Shown here piece by piece: positions 8,867 through 17,493 of a stretch of DNA of 64,000 nt. The notes below the pieces were generated by a model. That model was not told the origin of the DNA, searched no databases, and saw only the letters and a list, made by a program, of their open reading frames with translations. Positions within the stretch are counted from its first letter, which is position 1, and each line of letters begins with the position of its first letter. Both the position numbers and the translations under genes were made by a program. Source of the stretch: Janthinobacterium lividum (GTDB taxonomy: Bacteria > Pseudomonadota > Gammaproteobacteria > Burkholderiales > Burkholderiaceae_D); contig NZ_JAAOLY010000016.1 of the NCBI RefSeq assembly GCF_011601275.1, forward strand, positions 1 through 64,000, given 5' to 3'.

Positions 8867-11127
8867 GCCGCAACACTTACACCATCGCCGTGCGCGCCCT
8901 GTGCGAATTCACGGCCAAGGTGGGCGACCTGGACCTGCGTTTCACACCGTCCCCCACGGCGCAGGAAGGCATGGCCGGCCACGCCACCGTGACGAGCCGG
9001 CGCGACGATGACTACCAGCGCGAAATTAGTCTTTCCGGCGACTTCGGCCCCCTGCACGTGCGGGGCCGTGCCGATGGCTACGACCCCGCCCGGCGCCAGC
9101 TGGAAGAGATCAAGACTTACCGGGGCGAGCTCGACACGATGCCCGCCAACCACCGCCAGTTGCACTGGGCGCAGGCGCGCATCTATGGCCACTTGCTGTG
9201 CCAGCAGCTGAACTTGCCCATGCTGCGCGTGGCGCTCGTGTATTTCGATATCGCGAGCCAGAAGGAAACCGTCATGCACGAGGAATGCACGGCCGAGGCA
9301 CTACGCCTGTTCTTCGAACAGCATTGCGCACTGTTCCTCGACTGGGCCGAGCAGGAAATGGCGCACCGCGCCAGCCGCGACGCACAGCTCACGGCCATGG
9401 CCTTTCCCCATGCGGACTTCCGCCCGGGCCAGCGCCAGCTGGCGGTAGCCATGTACAAGGCCAGCAGCCGCGGCTGCGGCTTGCTGGCGCAGGCGCCGAC
9501 CGGCATCGGCAAGACGGTGGGCAGCCTGTTCCCCATGTTGAAAGCGACGGCCGCGCATGGCCTCGATAAACTGTTTTTCCTGGCCGCCAAGGTGCCGGGC
9601 CGCCAGATGGCGCTGGACGCCTGCGCCATCCTCAAGGATAGCGCCCCGCTGCTGCCCTTGCGCGTGCTGGAACTGAGCGCCAAGACCAGCGCCTGCGAAC
9701 ATCCTGACAAGGCCTGTCATGGCGAATCGTGTCCGCTGGCCAAGGGTTTCTACGACCGCCTGCCGCTGGCGCGCGAGGTGGCGCTGGCCAGCGGCTTGAT
9801 CCTCGACAAGGAAGCCGTGCGCGCCGTCGCCTTGCAGCAGGGTATCTGTCCTTACTACCTGGGCATGGAGCTGGCACGCTGGAGCGACGTCGTCATCGGC
9901 GACTACAATTACTATTTCGACCTCAGCGCCATGCTGTACGGCATGACCTTGGCGCACGACTGGAAAGTCAATGTGCTGGTCGACGAGGCGCACAATATGG
10001 TGTCGCGCGCGCGCAGCATGTATTCAGCCGAGCTGGCGCAGATCGACCTCAAGATGCTGCGCAAGTTCGCGCCCGAAGCCTTGAAAAAGCCGCTCGACCG
10101 CCTCTCGCGCCAGTGGACGGCTTTGCTGAAAGAGCAGGATGGCGACTACCACGTGCATGCGGCCCTGCCCGACAAATTCTTTGGCGCCCTGCAAGGCGTG
10201 GCGACGGCCATCGGCGACTACATGGCAGAACACGCCACCGCCCTGGACGAGGACTTGCAGCGCTTTTATTTCGACGTGCTGCTGATCAACCGCCTGGCGG
10301 AGAGTTTCGGCGAGCATTCGCTGTTCGACGTCAGCAAAACGGATAGCGGCAGCACCGTGTGCATCCGCAACATCGTGCCAGCACCGTTTCTCAAGGAGCG
10401 CTTCGCGGCCAGCCACAGCACGGCACTGTTTTCCGCCACCCTGAGTCCGTGGAATTACTATAGCGACACCCTGGGCATGCCGGCCGACACGGCCTGGGTC
10501 GACGTGGAGTCGCCGTTCCAGGCGGAACAATTGTCCGTGCGCGTGGCCGACACCATTTCCACGCGCTACCAGCACCGCGCCGCCTCGCTGCTGCCCATCG
10601 CCCAGCTGATGGCGAAGCAATACGCGGAAATGCCGGGCAACTACCTGGCCTTTTTCAGCAGCTTCGATTACATGGAAAAGACGGCCACCCTGTTCGCCCA
10701 GCACTACCCCGACGTTCCTATCTGGCAGCAGCCGCGCCGCATGGACGATACTGCCCGCGCGCAATTTCTCGGCCGCTTCGGCCTGGACACGCGCGGCATC
10801 GGCTTTGCCGTGCTCGGCGGCGCGTTTGGCGAAGGCATCGACTTGCCCGGCGCGCGCCTGATCGGCGCCTTCATCGCCACCCTCGGTTTGCCGCAGATCA
10901 ATCCCGTCAACGAGCAGATTCGCCAGCGCATGGGCGACGTCTTCGGCGCCGGTTACGACTACACGTATCTGTATCCGGGCATGCAAAAGGTGGTGCAGGC
11001 GGCCGGCCGTGTCATCCGCACCCAGTCGGACAAGGGTGTCGTGTATCTGATCGACGACCGTTTTTCGCGCCCGGAAATCCGCCAACTGCTACCCAGCTGG
11101 TGGGATGTGCAGCTAGCCAACCAGTAA
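8863..11127 (+). CDS. XPD/DinG-like Fe-S superfamily 2 helicase with N-terminal PD-(D/E)XK nuclease-like domain
   Basis: 754 residues. Walker A is APTGIGKT (211-218) and the DEAH box is D374-H377. Four cysteines (C278, C285, C290, C329) sit between them where XPD/DinG helicases bind a 4Fe-4S cluster. The first ~130 residues carry D71 in GRADGYD, E82-I-K84, and a later Q/Y helix, the pattern of a RecB/Cas4-type nuclease core. The protein may therefore both unwind and cut. I chose the ATG at 8863, which overlaps the FAN1-like stop by 4 bp. The 3' end overlaps the convergent LytTR gene by 15 bp. Confidence 0.85.
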   Translation: MSRNTYTIAVRALCEFTAKVGDLDLRFTPSPTAQEGMAGHATVTSRRDDDYQREISLSGDFGPLHVRGRADGYDPARRQLEEIKTYRGELDTMPANHRQLHWAQARIYGHLLCQQLNLPMLRVALVYFDIASQKETVMHEECTAEALRLFFEQHCALFLDWAEQEMAHRASRDAQLTAMAFPHADFRPGQRQLAVAMYKASSRGCGLLAQAPTGIGKTVGSLFPMLKATAAHGLDKLFFLAAKVPGRQMALDACAILKDSAPLLPLRVLELSAKTSACEHPDKACHGESCPLAKGFYDRLPLAREVALASGLILDKEAVRAVALQQGICPYYLGMELARWSDVVIGDYNYYFDLSAMLYGMTLAHDWKVNVLVDEAHNMVSRARSMYSAELAQIDLKMLRKFAPEALKKPLDRLSRQWTALLKEQDGDYHVHAALPDKFFGALQGVATAIGDYMAEHATALDEDLQRFYFDVLLINRLAESFGEHSLFDVSKTDSGSTVCIRNIVPAPFLKERFAASHSTALFSATLSPWNYYSDTLGMPADTAWVDVESPFQAEQLSVRVADTISTRYQHRAASLLPIAQLMAKQYAEMPGNYLAFFSSFDYMEKTATLFAQHYPDVPIWQQPRRMDDTARAQFLGRFGLDTRGIGFAVLGGAFGEGIDLPGARLIGAFIATLGLPQINPVNEQIRQRMGDVFGAGYDYTYLYPGMQKVVQAAGRVIRTQSDKGVVYLIDDRFSRPEIRQLLPSWWDVQLANQ

Positions 11128-11865
11128 CTTCAGCTTCTGATAGCCCGCCTTGCTCACGGGTATCCTCGTATCGTCGCGCAAGATGGCCACGTGGCTGTCT
11201 TTCGTTGCCGCCTCGATGCGGCGGATACCGTCGATATTGAGCAGATACGACCGGTGCACGCGCAGGAACTTGGCGGGATCGAGCTGGGTCTCCAGCTCCG
11301 ACAGTCGCTGGCTTTTCAGGTAGGACTTGCCTTCGGAACGGATGCTGATGTAATCGTCCTGCGCCTCGATGTAATCGATGCGCGCGCTGGCGATGACGTG
11401 AACCTTGGCGCCATCGCGGATCAGCACGCGGTCCAGCGGCGCAGCGCGCGTGGCCGCTTCGCGCGCCAGCGTTTGCACGGCAGTGGACGCGGCCGGCGTG
11501 CTGCGGTGGGCGCGCGCATGCGCCAGCGCCTGGTCGAAACGCTGTTCGCTGAACGGTTTGAGCAGATAATCGAGGGCATGGCATTCGAACGCTTTCAAGG
11601 CGTACTGGTCATAGGCCGTGACAAAGATCAAACGCGTCTTCGCGCCGATCAGCTCGGCCACTTCAAAACCGTCCAGGCGCGGCATCTGGATGTCGAGGAA
11701 CACCAGTTCCGGCGCCAGTTCCGCGATGGCCTTGACGGCGTCAAAGCCGTTGGCGCACTCGGCGACGATCTCGATATCGTCGTGGCGCGCCAGGTATTCG
11801 CGCAGCACGCTGCGCGCCAGCAATTCGTCATCGACGATGGCCACCCGCATTCTTGCCTGCATCAT
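11113..11865 (-). CDS. LytTR-family response regulator (LytR/AlgR type)
   Basis: 250 residues. The receiver domain (about 6-120) has the acidic pair in AIVDDE, the phospho-acceptor D58 in FLDIQMPRLDG, and the lysine in LLKPF. A LytTR DNA-binding domain (about 145-248) follows, with typical DYIEAQDDYISI and FLRVHRSYLLN segments. The ATG at 11865 overlaps the stop of the histidine kinase gene (ATGA) and follows a GGAGG ribosome site. It is surely the partner of that LytS-like kinase and probably controls its own four-gene operon. Confidence 0.9.
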   Translation of the reverse strand: MMQARMRVAIVDDELLARSVLREYLARHDDIEIVAECANGFDAVKAIAELAPELVFLDIQMPRLDGFEVAELIGAKTRLIFVTAYDQYALKAFECHALDYLLKPFSEQRFDQALAHARAHRSTPAASTAVQTLAREAATRAAPLDRVLIRDGAKVHVIASARIDYIEAQDDYISIRSEGKSYLKSQRLSELETQLDPAKFLRVHRSYLLNIDGIRRIEAATKDSHVAILRDDTRIPVSKAGYQKLKLLVG

Positions 11866-12938
11866 GCTGCCTCCGTGTCGCCGGTCTGCGCCGGCATGGA
11901 AATCATCACCTCGAAACGGCCGTCGCACAGGCCCCAGTGCGCGCTGGCCTCGTGGCCATACGCGCCGGCCAGGCGCTGGTGCACATTCTCCAGGCCCACG
12001 CCATTGCCGCGCGCGGGCCCCTGATCCGCATCGACGGGGTTGCGCACGGCGATCTGCAGCAGGCTGCCTGCGCGCCGCACTTCGATATCGATCTGGCCGC
12101 CCTCCGTCAAGCCGCAGATACCATGCTTGACGGCATTTTCTACGAGCGGCTGTATCAGCATGGGCGGCAACAGGCACGCCAGCGCGGCAGTGTCGACACT
12201 TTCCGCCACTTGCAGGCGCGCGCCGAAACGCACTTGCTCGATGGCGAGAAAGTGGCGGATCAGCACCAGTTCCTCTTGCACGGTGATGTGCTTGTGCGCT
12301 TCCAGGCTCAGGCTCTGGCGAAAGAAATTGGCCAGCTGCACGGTCATCTGGCGCGCACCCGCCGCATCGATAGACGTCAGGGCGCTGATGGAGTTCAGGC
12401 TATTGAACAGAAAATGCGGATCGATCTGCGTGCGCAGCATGCGCAACTGCGCTTCCTGCGCCATCAGTTGCGCTTCCAGGCCCCGCTGTTCGGCCATCCT
12501 GGCGCGCACGAATTCGAGCAGCAGATAATGCACGGCGGCGGCCAGGCAATACAGCAGCGCGCCCAGGCCGAAGAACAGGGCCAGCAGCGATGGCGTCAGG
12601 TTCACGCCCAGCCAGTGCTGCTCCATCAACAGGCTGACGCTGTTCAAAAATTGCAGCAGGGTCGCCCACAGCAAGCCCGCGAACAGGGCCGCCACGCCCA
12701 TTACGCTGGCGATGGCGAGCGGATGGCGGGCGTGCAAGGGATAGGCACGGCACAGGTAAAACGCGGAAAACCCCGAACCGATCGCATACACGAGCGTGGC
12801 GGGCGCCACCAGCAGGACGGCATTGAGCCAGGGCGCGTGCGCCACTCTGGCCAGGATGGAAGCCAGTGCCAGGCCCAGCGCGATGCAGACCAGGAACACC
12901 ACGACGGCGCCGCGCCGCTTCGACAAAGGTCCGGACAT
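11862..12938 (-). CDS. LytS/YehU-like membrane histidine kinase
   Basis: 358 residues. The N-terminal ~145 residues form several hydrophobic helices. A short coiled region leads into the His_kinase domain of the LytS family, with acceptor H175 in QIDPHFLFNSLNSI, and a C-terminal ATPase part with N-box LIQPLVENAVKHGI. There is no large periplasmic sensor loop, so the signal is probably sensed in the membrane or passed on by the two small membrane proteins encoded just upstream. The gap to the upstream gene is only 6 bp. Confidence 0.9.
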   Translation of the reverse strand: MSGPLSKRRGAVVVFLVCIALGLALASILARVAHAPWLNAVLLVAPATLVYAIGSGFSAFYLCRAYPLHARHPLAIASVMGVAALFAGLLWATLLQFLNSVSLLMEQHWLGVNLTPSLLALFFGLGALLYCLAAAVHYLLLEFVRARMAEQRGLEAQLMAQEAQLRMLRTQIDPHFLFNSLNSISALTSIDAAGARQMTVQLANFFRQSLSLEAHKHITVQEELVLIRHFLAIEQVRFGARLQVAESVDTAALACLLPPMLIQPLVENAVKHGICGLTEGGQIDIEVRRAGSLLQIAVRNPVDADQGPARGNGVGLENVHQRLAGAYGHEASAHWGLCDGRFEVMISMPAQTGDTEAA

Positions 12939-12944
12939 GCGCGC

Positions 12945-13760
12945 CTAGTTGCGGATTTCCAGGCCGCCCATGATGGCGTATCCCGTCACGTACAGGCGCT
13001 TGTTCTGGTTCGGCGGCACGATGGTCTTTTCTTCGAAGCCGCCAAGGATCGGCGTGCCCTGCAGGACCACGCTCCAGTCGGGCGGAATCTTGATGGTGAC
13101 GCCGCCGCACAGGGCAAATACGTTGAGCACAGCTTCGCCTTCGATCGATGCCTGGCGCAGGTCGATTTCGCAGCCGGCCATGATGACGTTGATATCGCCG
13201 CCCCTGAAGCGCTGCGACGACACGCGCCGCACGTAGCCGCCGAGGATGGCCGTCACTTCAATGATGCTGTCGTCGTCCGCCTGGTCACCGGCGCCGGGCG
13301 CCGCAGTGGCACCGGCGACTTCCTTGTCGAGCGATACGGCGCCATTCCTGGCCTGGCCGAATGCATCAGGCGCGGCGCTGGCATCGGGCGGCGCGGCAAA
13401 GTGCCGGCGGCGCTGCCGCTGCCACCCGCCGGGCAGGGATTTCGACACGACGGCCACGCCGGCGGCAATGATGAGCAGCGGCCACAGCATGCTCCAGTTG
13501 ATATAGAACAAGCCCATGGCTTTCAAGGTCCAGCTCAGGCCCAGCAAGACCATCACGCCGCCGAGGATGTAGCCGGAGCGGGAATGGCTTTGCGATATTT
13601 TCAGCAAGCCGAAAATGATGAGGATGGTGGGCCAGAAACGGAAGGTATAGCGCACATTGATGAAACCGAGGTTATCGAGCAGGAACAGCAGCCCCAGGCC
13701 GATGACGATGACGCCCAGCACGATCTGCGATGGCGAGTGCAGCGGCGGTCTATTTTTCAT
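12945..13760 (-). CDS. LiaF-like membrane protein (LiaI/DUF5668-type helices plus C-terminal LiaF-like domain)
   Basis: 271 residues. The N-terminus holds four short hydrophobic helices in two repeats (LGLLFLLDNLGFI, FRFWPTILIIFGLL, and so on) as in LiaI-LiaF/DUF5668 proteins. A cytoplasmic linker precedes a beta-rich C-terminal domain (IIEVTAILGGYVRRV, INVIMAGCEIDLRQA) resembling the LiaF C-terminal domain. LiaF inhibits the LiaS kinase in Firmicutes; the equivalent job on the neighbouring kinase is inference. The start at 13760 has a GGGAG ribosome site and gives an 11-bp overlap with the upstream gene. Confidence 0.75.
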   Translation of the reverse strand: MKNRPPLHSPSQIVLGVIVIGLGLLFLLDNLGFINVRYTFRFWPTILIIFGLLKISQSHSRSGYILGGVMVLLGLSWTLKAMGLFYINWSMLWPLLIIAAGVAVVSKSLPGGWQRQRRRHFAAPPDASAAPDAFGQARNGAVSLDKEVAGATAAPGAGDQADDDSIIEVTAILGGYVRRVSSQRFRGGDINVIMAGCEIDLRQASIEGEAVLNVFALCGGVTIKIPPDWSVVLQGTPILGGFEEKTIVPPNQNKRLYVTGYAIMGGLEIRN

Positions 13761-14133
13761 GCTCGGACTCCCGGTAGGCAATAAAATGTTTGTTCAACAG
13801 CGGTTCGAGCACGAGGCCCACGCCCCAGGCGATCAGCAAGGCGGGCCAGCTATTGTAGAAATTCAAGTTCCACAGTTCTTCATACGACACATACCACCAG
13901 GCGGCGAAGAAGATCAGCCACAGGCCGCTCAGCACCTGCTTGGCGGACACGGGCGTGAGCAGCTTGTTGAGGCCAAAGACGGCCAGTATCACTGGCCAAT
14001 AATGCCATAGTGCATAGTAATCATGGAGATAGATCACATCGAGCCGGTCCAGCAGGATGATGGCGCCGACGGCGATCAGCAGCACGCCCCACAGCAGCTG
14101 GGTACGGCGGTAATACGCTGGTTCAGGTTTCAC
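13750..14133 (-). CDS. small LiaI-like (DUF5668-type) membrane protein
   Basis: 127 residues with four predicted hydrophobic helices arranged as two pairs (LLWGVLLIAVGAIILLDRL, YWPVILAVFGLNKLL and two more). This is the same architecture as the N-terminal part of the next protein. I chose a GTG start at 14133 because it follows AAGGGGGG at a good distance; the longer reading from 14253 adds a stretch with no features. It is first in the operon with the LiaF-like protein, kinase and regulator. Confidence 0.7.
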   Translation of the reverse strand: MKPEPAYYRRTQLLWGVLLIAVGAIILLDRLDVIYLHDYYALWHYWPVILAVFGLNKLLTPVSAKQVLSGLWLIFFAAWWYVSYEELWNLNFYNSWPALLIAWGVGLVLEPLLNKHFIAYRESEHEK

Positions 14134-14251
14134 GGTCCCCCCTTGAAGTTGGTTGATCGTAAAGATACGCGGATTTCGGGCACGCGAAAACAGCGCTTCG
14201 GCGAATGGCGGACAGGTGGCGGTGAATGGCGCAACGGCAGAAAAAACAGGC

Positions 14252-14276
14252 AAAAAAAAGACCGGCTAGGCCGGCC
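14252..14276 (-). terminator. Rho-independent terminator on the minus strand
   Basis: A 7-bp GC-rich stem with a 3-base loop (14260-14266 with 14270-14276, one G-U pair in the RNA) is followed on the minus strand by eight U residues (14259-14252). It lies 239 bp beyond the end of the epimerase gene and upstream of the LiaI-like operon, so it may end either the candidate sRNA or readthrough from the epimerase. Confidence 0.8.
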
Positions 14277-14441
14277 TTGAAGGGGTTCGCAGCACACACC
14301 GCGACCTGGAGTTGCAGTGCACAGCCGCAGAGCGCAAACGCGCCGGCGGCGAAAATCTGGTGCCGATCCTTGAGGCGACCGGCTGACCTGCTGGAAGATC
14401 GAACATGCCGCCAACTTCACGGCAGTGCGTCTCAACCAAGC
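14252..14441 (-). ncRNA. candidate structured small RNA, about 190 nt
   Basis: No protein gene fits 14134-14514, yet the minus strand has a strong Rho-independent terminator with no gene ending there. It also has a TATGAT -10 hexamer at 14448-14453. The implied RNA can form hairpins at about 14404-14425, 14363-14384 and 14330-14356. A long-range pairing (GUUCG...CAGCA with UGCUGCGAAC, about 10 bp with a 6-nt bulge) closes the middle. Size and a closed, bulged shape recall 6S RNA, but I could not match conserved 6S sequence. I see no good -35 box. Confidence 0.4.
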
Positions 14442-14514
14442 AGAGGCATCATACTCCCGATCGTAAAACAGCACCGTTCGCTAGCGCACATTGATGCTGT
14501 TTTGCTGAGCTGCA

Positions 14515-15429
14515 TCAATCTGTGATGGCGTGCGGCGGCTTGAGCATGGCCTTCTCGATCCACTCCAGCACGGACGGCCCCTGCGGCTGCCAGCCCAGCA
14601 GCGTGCGTGCCCGCTCGCCGCGCACGCGGCTGTTGGAACCGAGGCCGTAGGAAGCCATCTCGTAGCCCCATTCGGCAATGGCCTCGGGCAACGGCCAGTC
14701 CTGCGCGGGACCCAAATCCAGTGCGGTGGCGATGGCGGCCGTCATGTCGCGGAAAGCCGCTTCGCCCGATTCTACGAAGTAAAACGTGCCGGCGGGCGAC
14801 TTTTCCAGCGCCAGCAAATACAGGCTGACGACGTCGTCGATATGCACATTGGACCAGATGTTGCGGCCCGGCCCCACATGGCGCACGATGCCGCTCTTGC
14901 GCGCCTGTTTCAACAAGCGGGGCAGCTGCACGCTGTCGCGCGGCAAGGCGCCATGGCCGTAGATCAGGGTGTTGCACAGCACGCTTGCGCGCACGCCCTG
15001 GCTTGCGCTGGCCAGTACCAGATCATCGATGGCGACCCGGGCCGCCTTGTCGGCCGTCGGTGCCGGCAGCTTGTCTTCGTAATAGACCTGTTCCGTGCCC
15101 TCGCCGCCCGACGCGTCGCCCACGATGGACGAGCCGCTCGTGTGCAGGAACACCTTGTTGGTGCCGGCCAGTGCTTCGAGGATCGCTTCGACGGCGCCCC
15201 GGTGGTCGCTGCTGGCCGCATTGATGACGGCATCGGCCACCTTGGCCTGCTCGATGATGAGTTCGCGGTCGTTCAGGGTACCGACGATACCCTCCACCCC
15301 GATGCTGGCCAGCTCGGCCACCTGCTCCGGTTTGCGCACGAGGCCCGTCACCTGGTGGCCGGCCCGCACGAGGCCCGCCGCGATGGAACTGCCGATGAAA
15401 CCTGCCGCGCCTGTCAAGAAAATCTTCAT
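14515..15429 (-). CDS. NAD-dependent epimerase/dehydratase-like extended SDR protein
   Basis: 304 residues. The Rossmann motif GAAGFIGSSIA (about 7-17) binds NAD(P), and the catalytic-type Tyr/Lys region and the C-terminal half (NVHIDDVVSLYLLALE) match extended short-chain dehydrogenases of the NAD-dependent epimerase family. The substrate is unknown. It stands alone, with its own upstream gap of about 90 bp, and its product probably acts in the cytosol. The family is large, so the exact reaction cannot be given. Confidence 0.8.
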   Translation of the reverse strand: MKIFLTGAAGFIGSSIAAGLVRAGHQVTGLVRKPEQVAELASIGVEGIVGTLNDRELIIEQAKVADAVINAASSDHRGAVEAILEALAGTNKVFLHTSGSSIVGDASGGEGTEQVYYEDKLPAPTADKAARVAIDDLVLASASQGVRASVLCNTLIYGHGALPRDSVQLPRLLKQARKSGIVRHVGPGRNIWSNVHIDDVVSLYLLALEKSPAGTFYFVESGEAAFRDMTAAIATALDLGPAQDWPLPEAIAEWGYEMASYGLGSNSRVRGERARTLLGWQPQGPSVLEWIEKAMLKPPHAITD

Positions 15430-15522
15430 GCTTTACTCCTGTCTGGTTAGATTGCTGTCAATCACACCAGTCCAGTATGCCCGCTTTCGTCTTTCGCAAA
15501 AAGCAGCAGCGCGGCAAAAGAT

Positions 15523-17469
15523 CTATGACTTCGGCGCAACAATCTTCTGTTTCAGCTGCAGGGCGGCGATGTAGCGGCTCTGGTAAGCAGTGTCTTCCGG
15601 CGTGAGCAAGGTCAGCCTGTCGCGCGCACGCGTGGCGGCCACATAGAAACGGTTTTCTTCTTCCAGCGGATCGGTCTTGCTACGCGGGAATTCGTCGACG
15701 GCCAGATAGGGCAAAATGACGTGGTTGTATTCGAGGCCCTTGATCTGGTCGATGCAGGCGATGACCAGCTTGGCCTTGCCGGTCGAGACCGTCACGGCCT
15801 CCTCCATCTCGCCCAGCCAGCCCGCAAAGCCGCCCAGCGCCACGCCCGCTTCGCTGCACACGGCGATAAAGCCGTGCAGGGAACGGGCGACGACCCGCGC
15901 CTGGGCCGGGTCCACATAGATGCGGCGCGCCGTCTGTTCCAGCTGCATCAGGCCAAAGATGTGCTGCAGCGCCTCGCCCGCCAGCGCGTCGGGGGGCAGC
16001 GCACGCAGATAATCGACGGCGGCCAGGGTCAGCGCCGCCTTGTCCTGGTTTTGCGACTTGGCCAGCTGGTTCGTCAAGAAGCCTTCCAGCAAGTCGGGAT
16101 AATTGGCCACGTCGGCCTTGGCTTGCTGCAATTCCGCGCGTGTAAACGGGATTTCCGCGAAGGCCACCAGGGCTTCGAGGATTTCACCGCGGCGCGGGCC
16201 GCTCTTGATCGCGTGCAAATCCTTGCGGGCAATGGCGACCATGCCGCGCAGCATCAGCACTTCCAGGCTCAGCAGATAGCTGTTCATGTCCACCAGCCCA
16301 TACGCGATACCGCTCTGGAATAGCGCCGTTTCCACGCGGATGGCCTGGTCGCGGTCGCGCAGCAAAATAGCCGTCGTGCCCGCATGCGCGTGTTCGAGCG
16401 CGGCGATCAGCTGGGCGCTGCACGCCTGCGGCTGCACATGGTCGTACTCGAGCAGCTCGATGTGGGTGGCGCGCGACAGGGCCGACACGCTGGCCTTGTT
16501 TTTCAGCACGCCCACGGCCTGCGCCAATTGCGGGCCGTAGCGGTAGGAAGCCGTCAGCGGCAAGCGCTGCAAGGTGGGGAATTCCTGCCCGAAGCGCTGG
16601 CGCAGGAAGCGGTGGTCGGCGCCCGACCACGTGTAGATGACTTGATCCTTGTCGCCGGCGCCGCAGAAAAACGCGTTGCCGCGGCGTATCAGCATGGTCA
16701 GCAGGCGGAACGACGCTTCATTCAAGTCGTGCAATTCATCGGCCACGATGATCTGGAAGGCCGGCAATTGCTGGCGCAGCGGCTCGTCGCCGTCGAGCAT
16801 GCGCACGAGGTCGTAGGTGGCGTCGAACGGCGCGCGGAACTGGATGTCGCCCGTGTCGGCGCCGCGCAAGCCTTCATATTCGCGCAGCCACAGGTAATGC
16901 GTGCGCGACATGCCCAGCAGCTCCAGGTTGTCGTCGAGGGAATTGCTCTCGAAGTCAGGATTCTGGAAATCCAGGCGCGCCTTGGTGCGCAGCTGCAATT
17001 TCAAGAATTCGGCGATGGCCCCGTTCGTCGTATTAATTTCCAGCGGATAGCGGTGAGCATATTTTTCCGACACGACTTCCAGCGCTTCCCAGGCAATCGG
17101 GCGCAGCTCTTCATCGCTGCGCATGGCTGCCACCTGCATGCTTTCCAGCTGCAACAGCACCTTGGCGGCAAAGGCGTCGAAGGTGTCGACCGTCAGGCGC
17201 TTGACGACACCGAGCGGCACGCCCACTTCCAGCAGGCGCTGGCGCAGGGCCACGCGCGCCGCGTCCGTAAACACGAGGGCCAGCATGCGCTCGGGCGCGC
17301 GGCCCCGGTGCAGCGCTTCGGCCAGGCGCAGGGCCAGGGTCGTCGTCTTGGCCGCGCCGGCATTGGCGTCGATCAAGACCACTTTCTTTTGCGCCGTCTG
17401 GATGGCGACCTGTTCCGGCGTGGGCGTGATGCGTTTGGGAATGAACTGCGGGGCGTTATCTGTACTCAA
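15523..17469 (-). CDS. UvrD/Rep-like superfamily 1 helicase with divergent nucleotide motifs
   Basis: 648 residues with the SF1A motif order. Walker A is DANAGAAKTTT (K41), where the usual AGSGKT has become AGAAKT. Motif II reads ADELHDLNE in place of DEFQDxN. Motif III is GDKDQVIYTWSGAD, motif IV LTASYRYGP, motif V QIKGLEYNHVILP and motif VI RFYVAATRARDRL. The arginines and lysine needed for ATP use remain. Family members unwind DNA in repair. It follows the EgtB/SenA-like gene by 24 bp and is probably cotranscribed with it, without an obvious functional link. Confidence 0.82.
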   Translation of the reverse strand: MSTDNAPQFIPKRITPTPEQVAIQTAQKKVVLIDANAGAAKTTTLALRLAEALHRGRAPERMLALVFTDAARVALRQRLLEVGVPLGVVKRLTVDTFDAFAAKVLLQLESMQVAAMRSDEELRPIAWEALEVVSEKYAHRYPLEINTTNGAIAEFLKLQLRTKARLDFQNPDFESNSLDDNLELLGMSRTHYLWLREYEGLRGADTGDIQFRAPFDATYDLVRMLDGDEPLRQQLPAFQIIVADELHDLNEASFRLLTMLIRRGNAFFCGAGDKDQVIYTWSGADHRFLRQRFGQEFPTLQRLPLTASYRYGPQLAQAVGVLKNKASVSALSRATHIELLEYDHVQPQACSAQLIAALEHAHAGTTAILLRDRDQAIRVETALFQSGIAYGLVDMNSYLLSLEVLMLRGMVAIARKDLHAIKSGPRRGEILEALVAFAEIPFTRAELQQAKADVANYPDLLEGFLTNQLAKSQNQDKAALTLAAVDYLRALPPDALAGEALQHIFGLMQLEQTARRIYVDPAQARVVARSLHGFIAVCSEAGVALGGFAGWLGEMEEAVTVSTGKAKLVIACIDQIKGLEYNHVILPYLAVDEFPRSKTDPLEEENRFYVAATRARDRLTLLTPEDTAYQSRYIAALQLKQKIVAPKS

Positions 17470-17493
17470 AAAGAATCCTGAAATGGTTACCTG

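Noticed and set aside
14130-14525. Open frames on both strands in the gap before the epimerase gene
   Set aside because: Neither has a ribosome site, signal or motif; a structured RNA explains the gap better.
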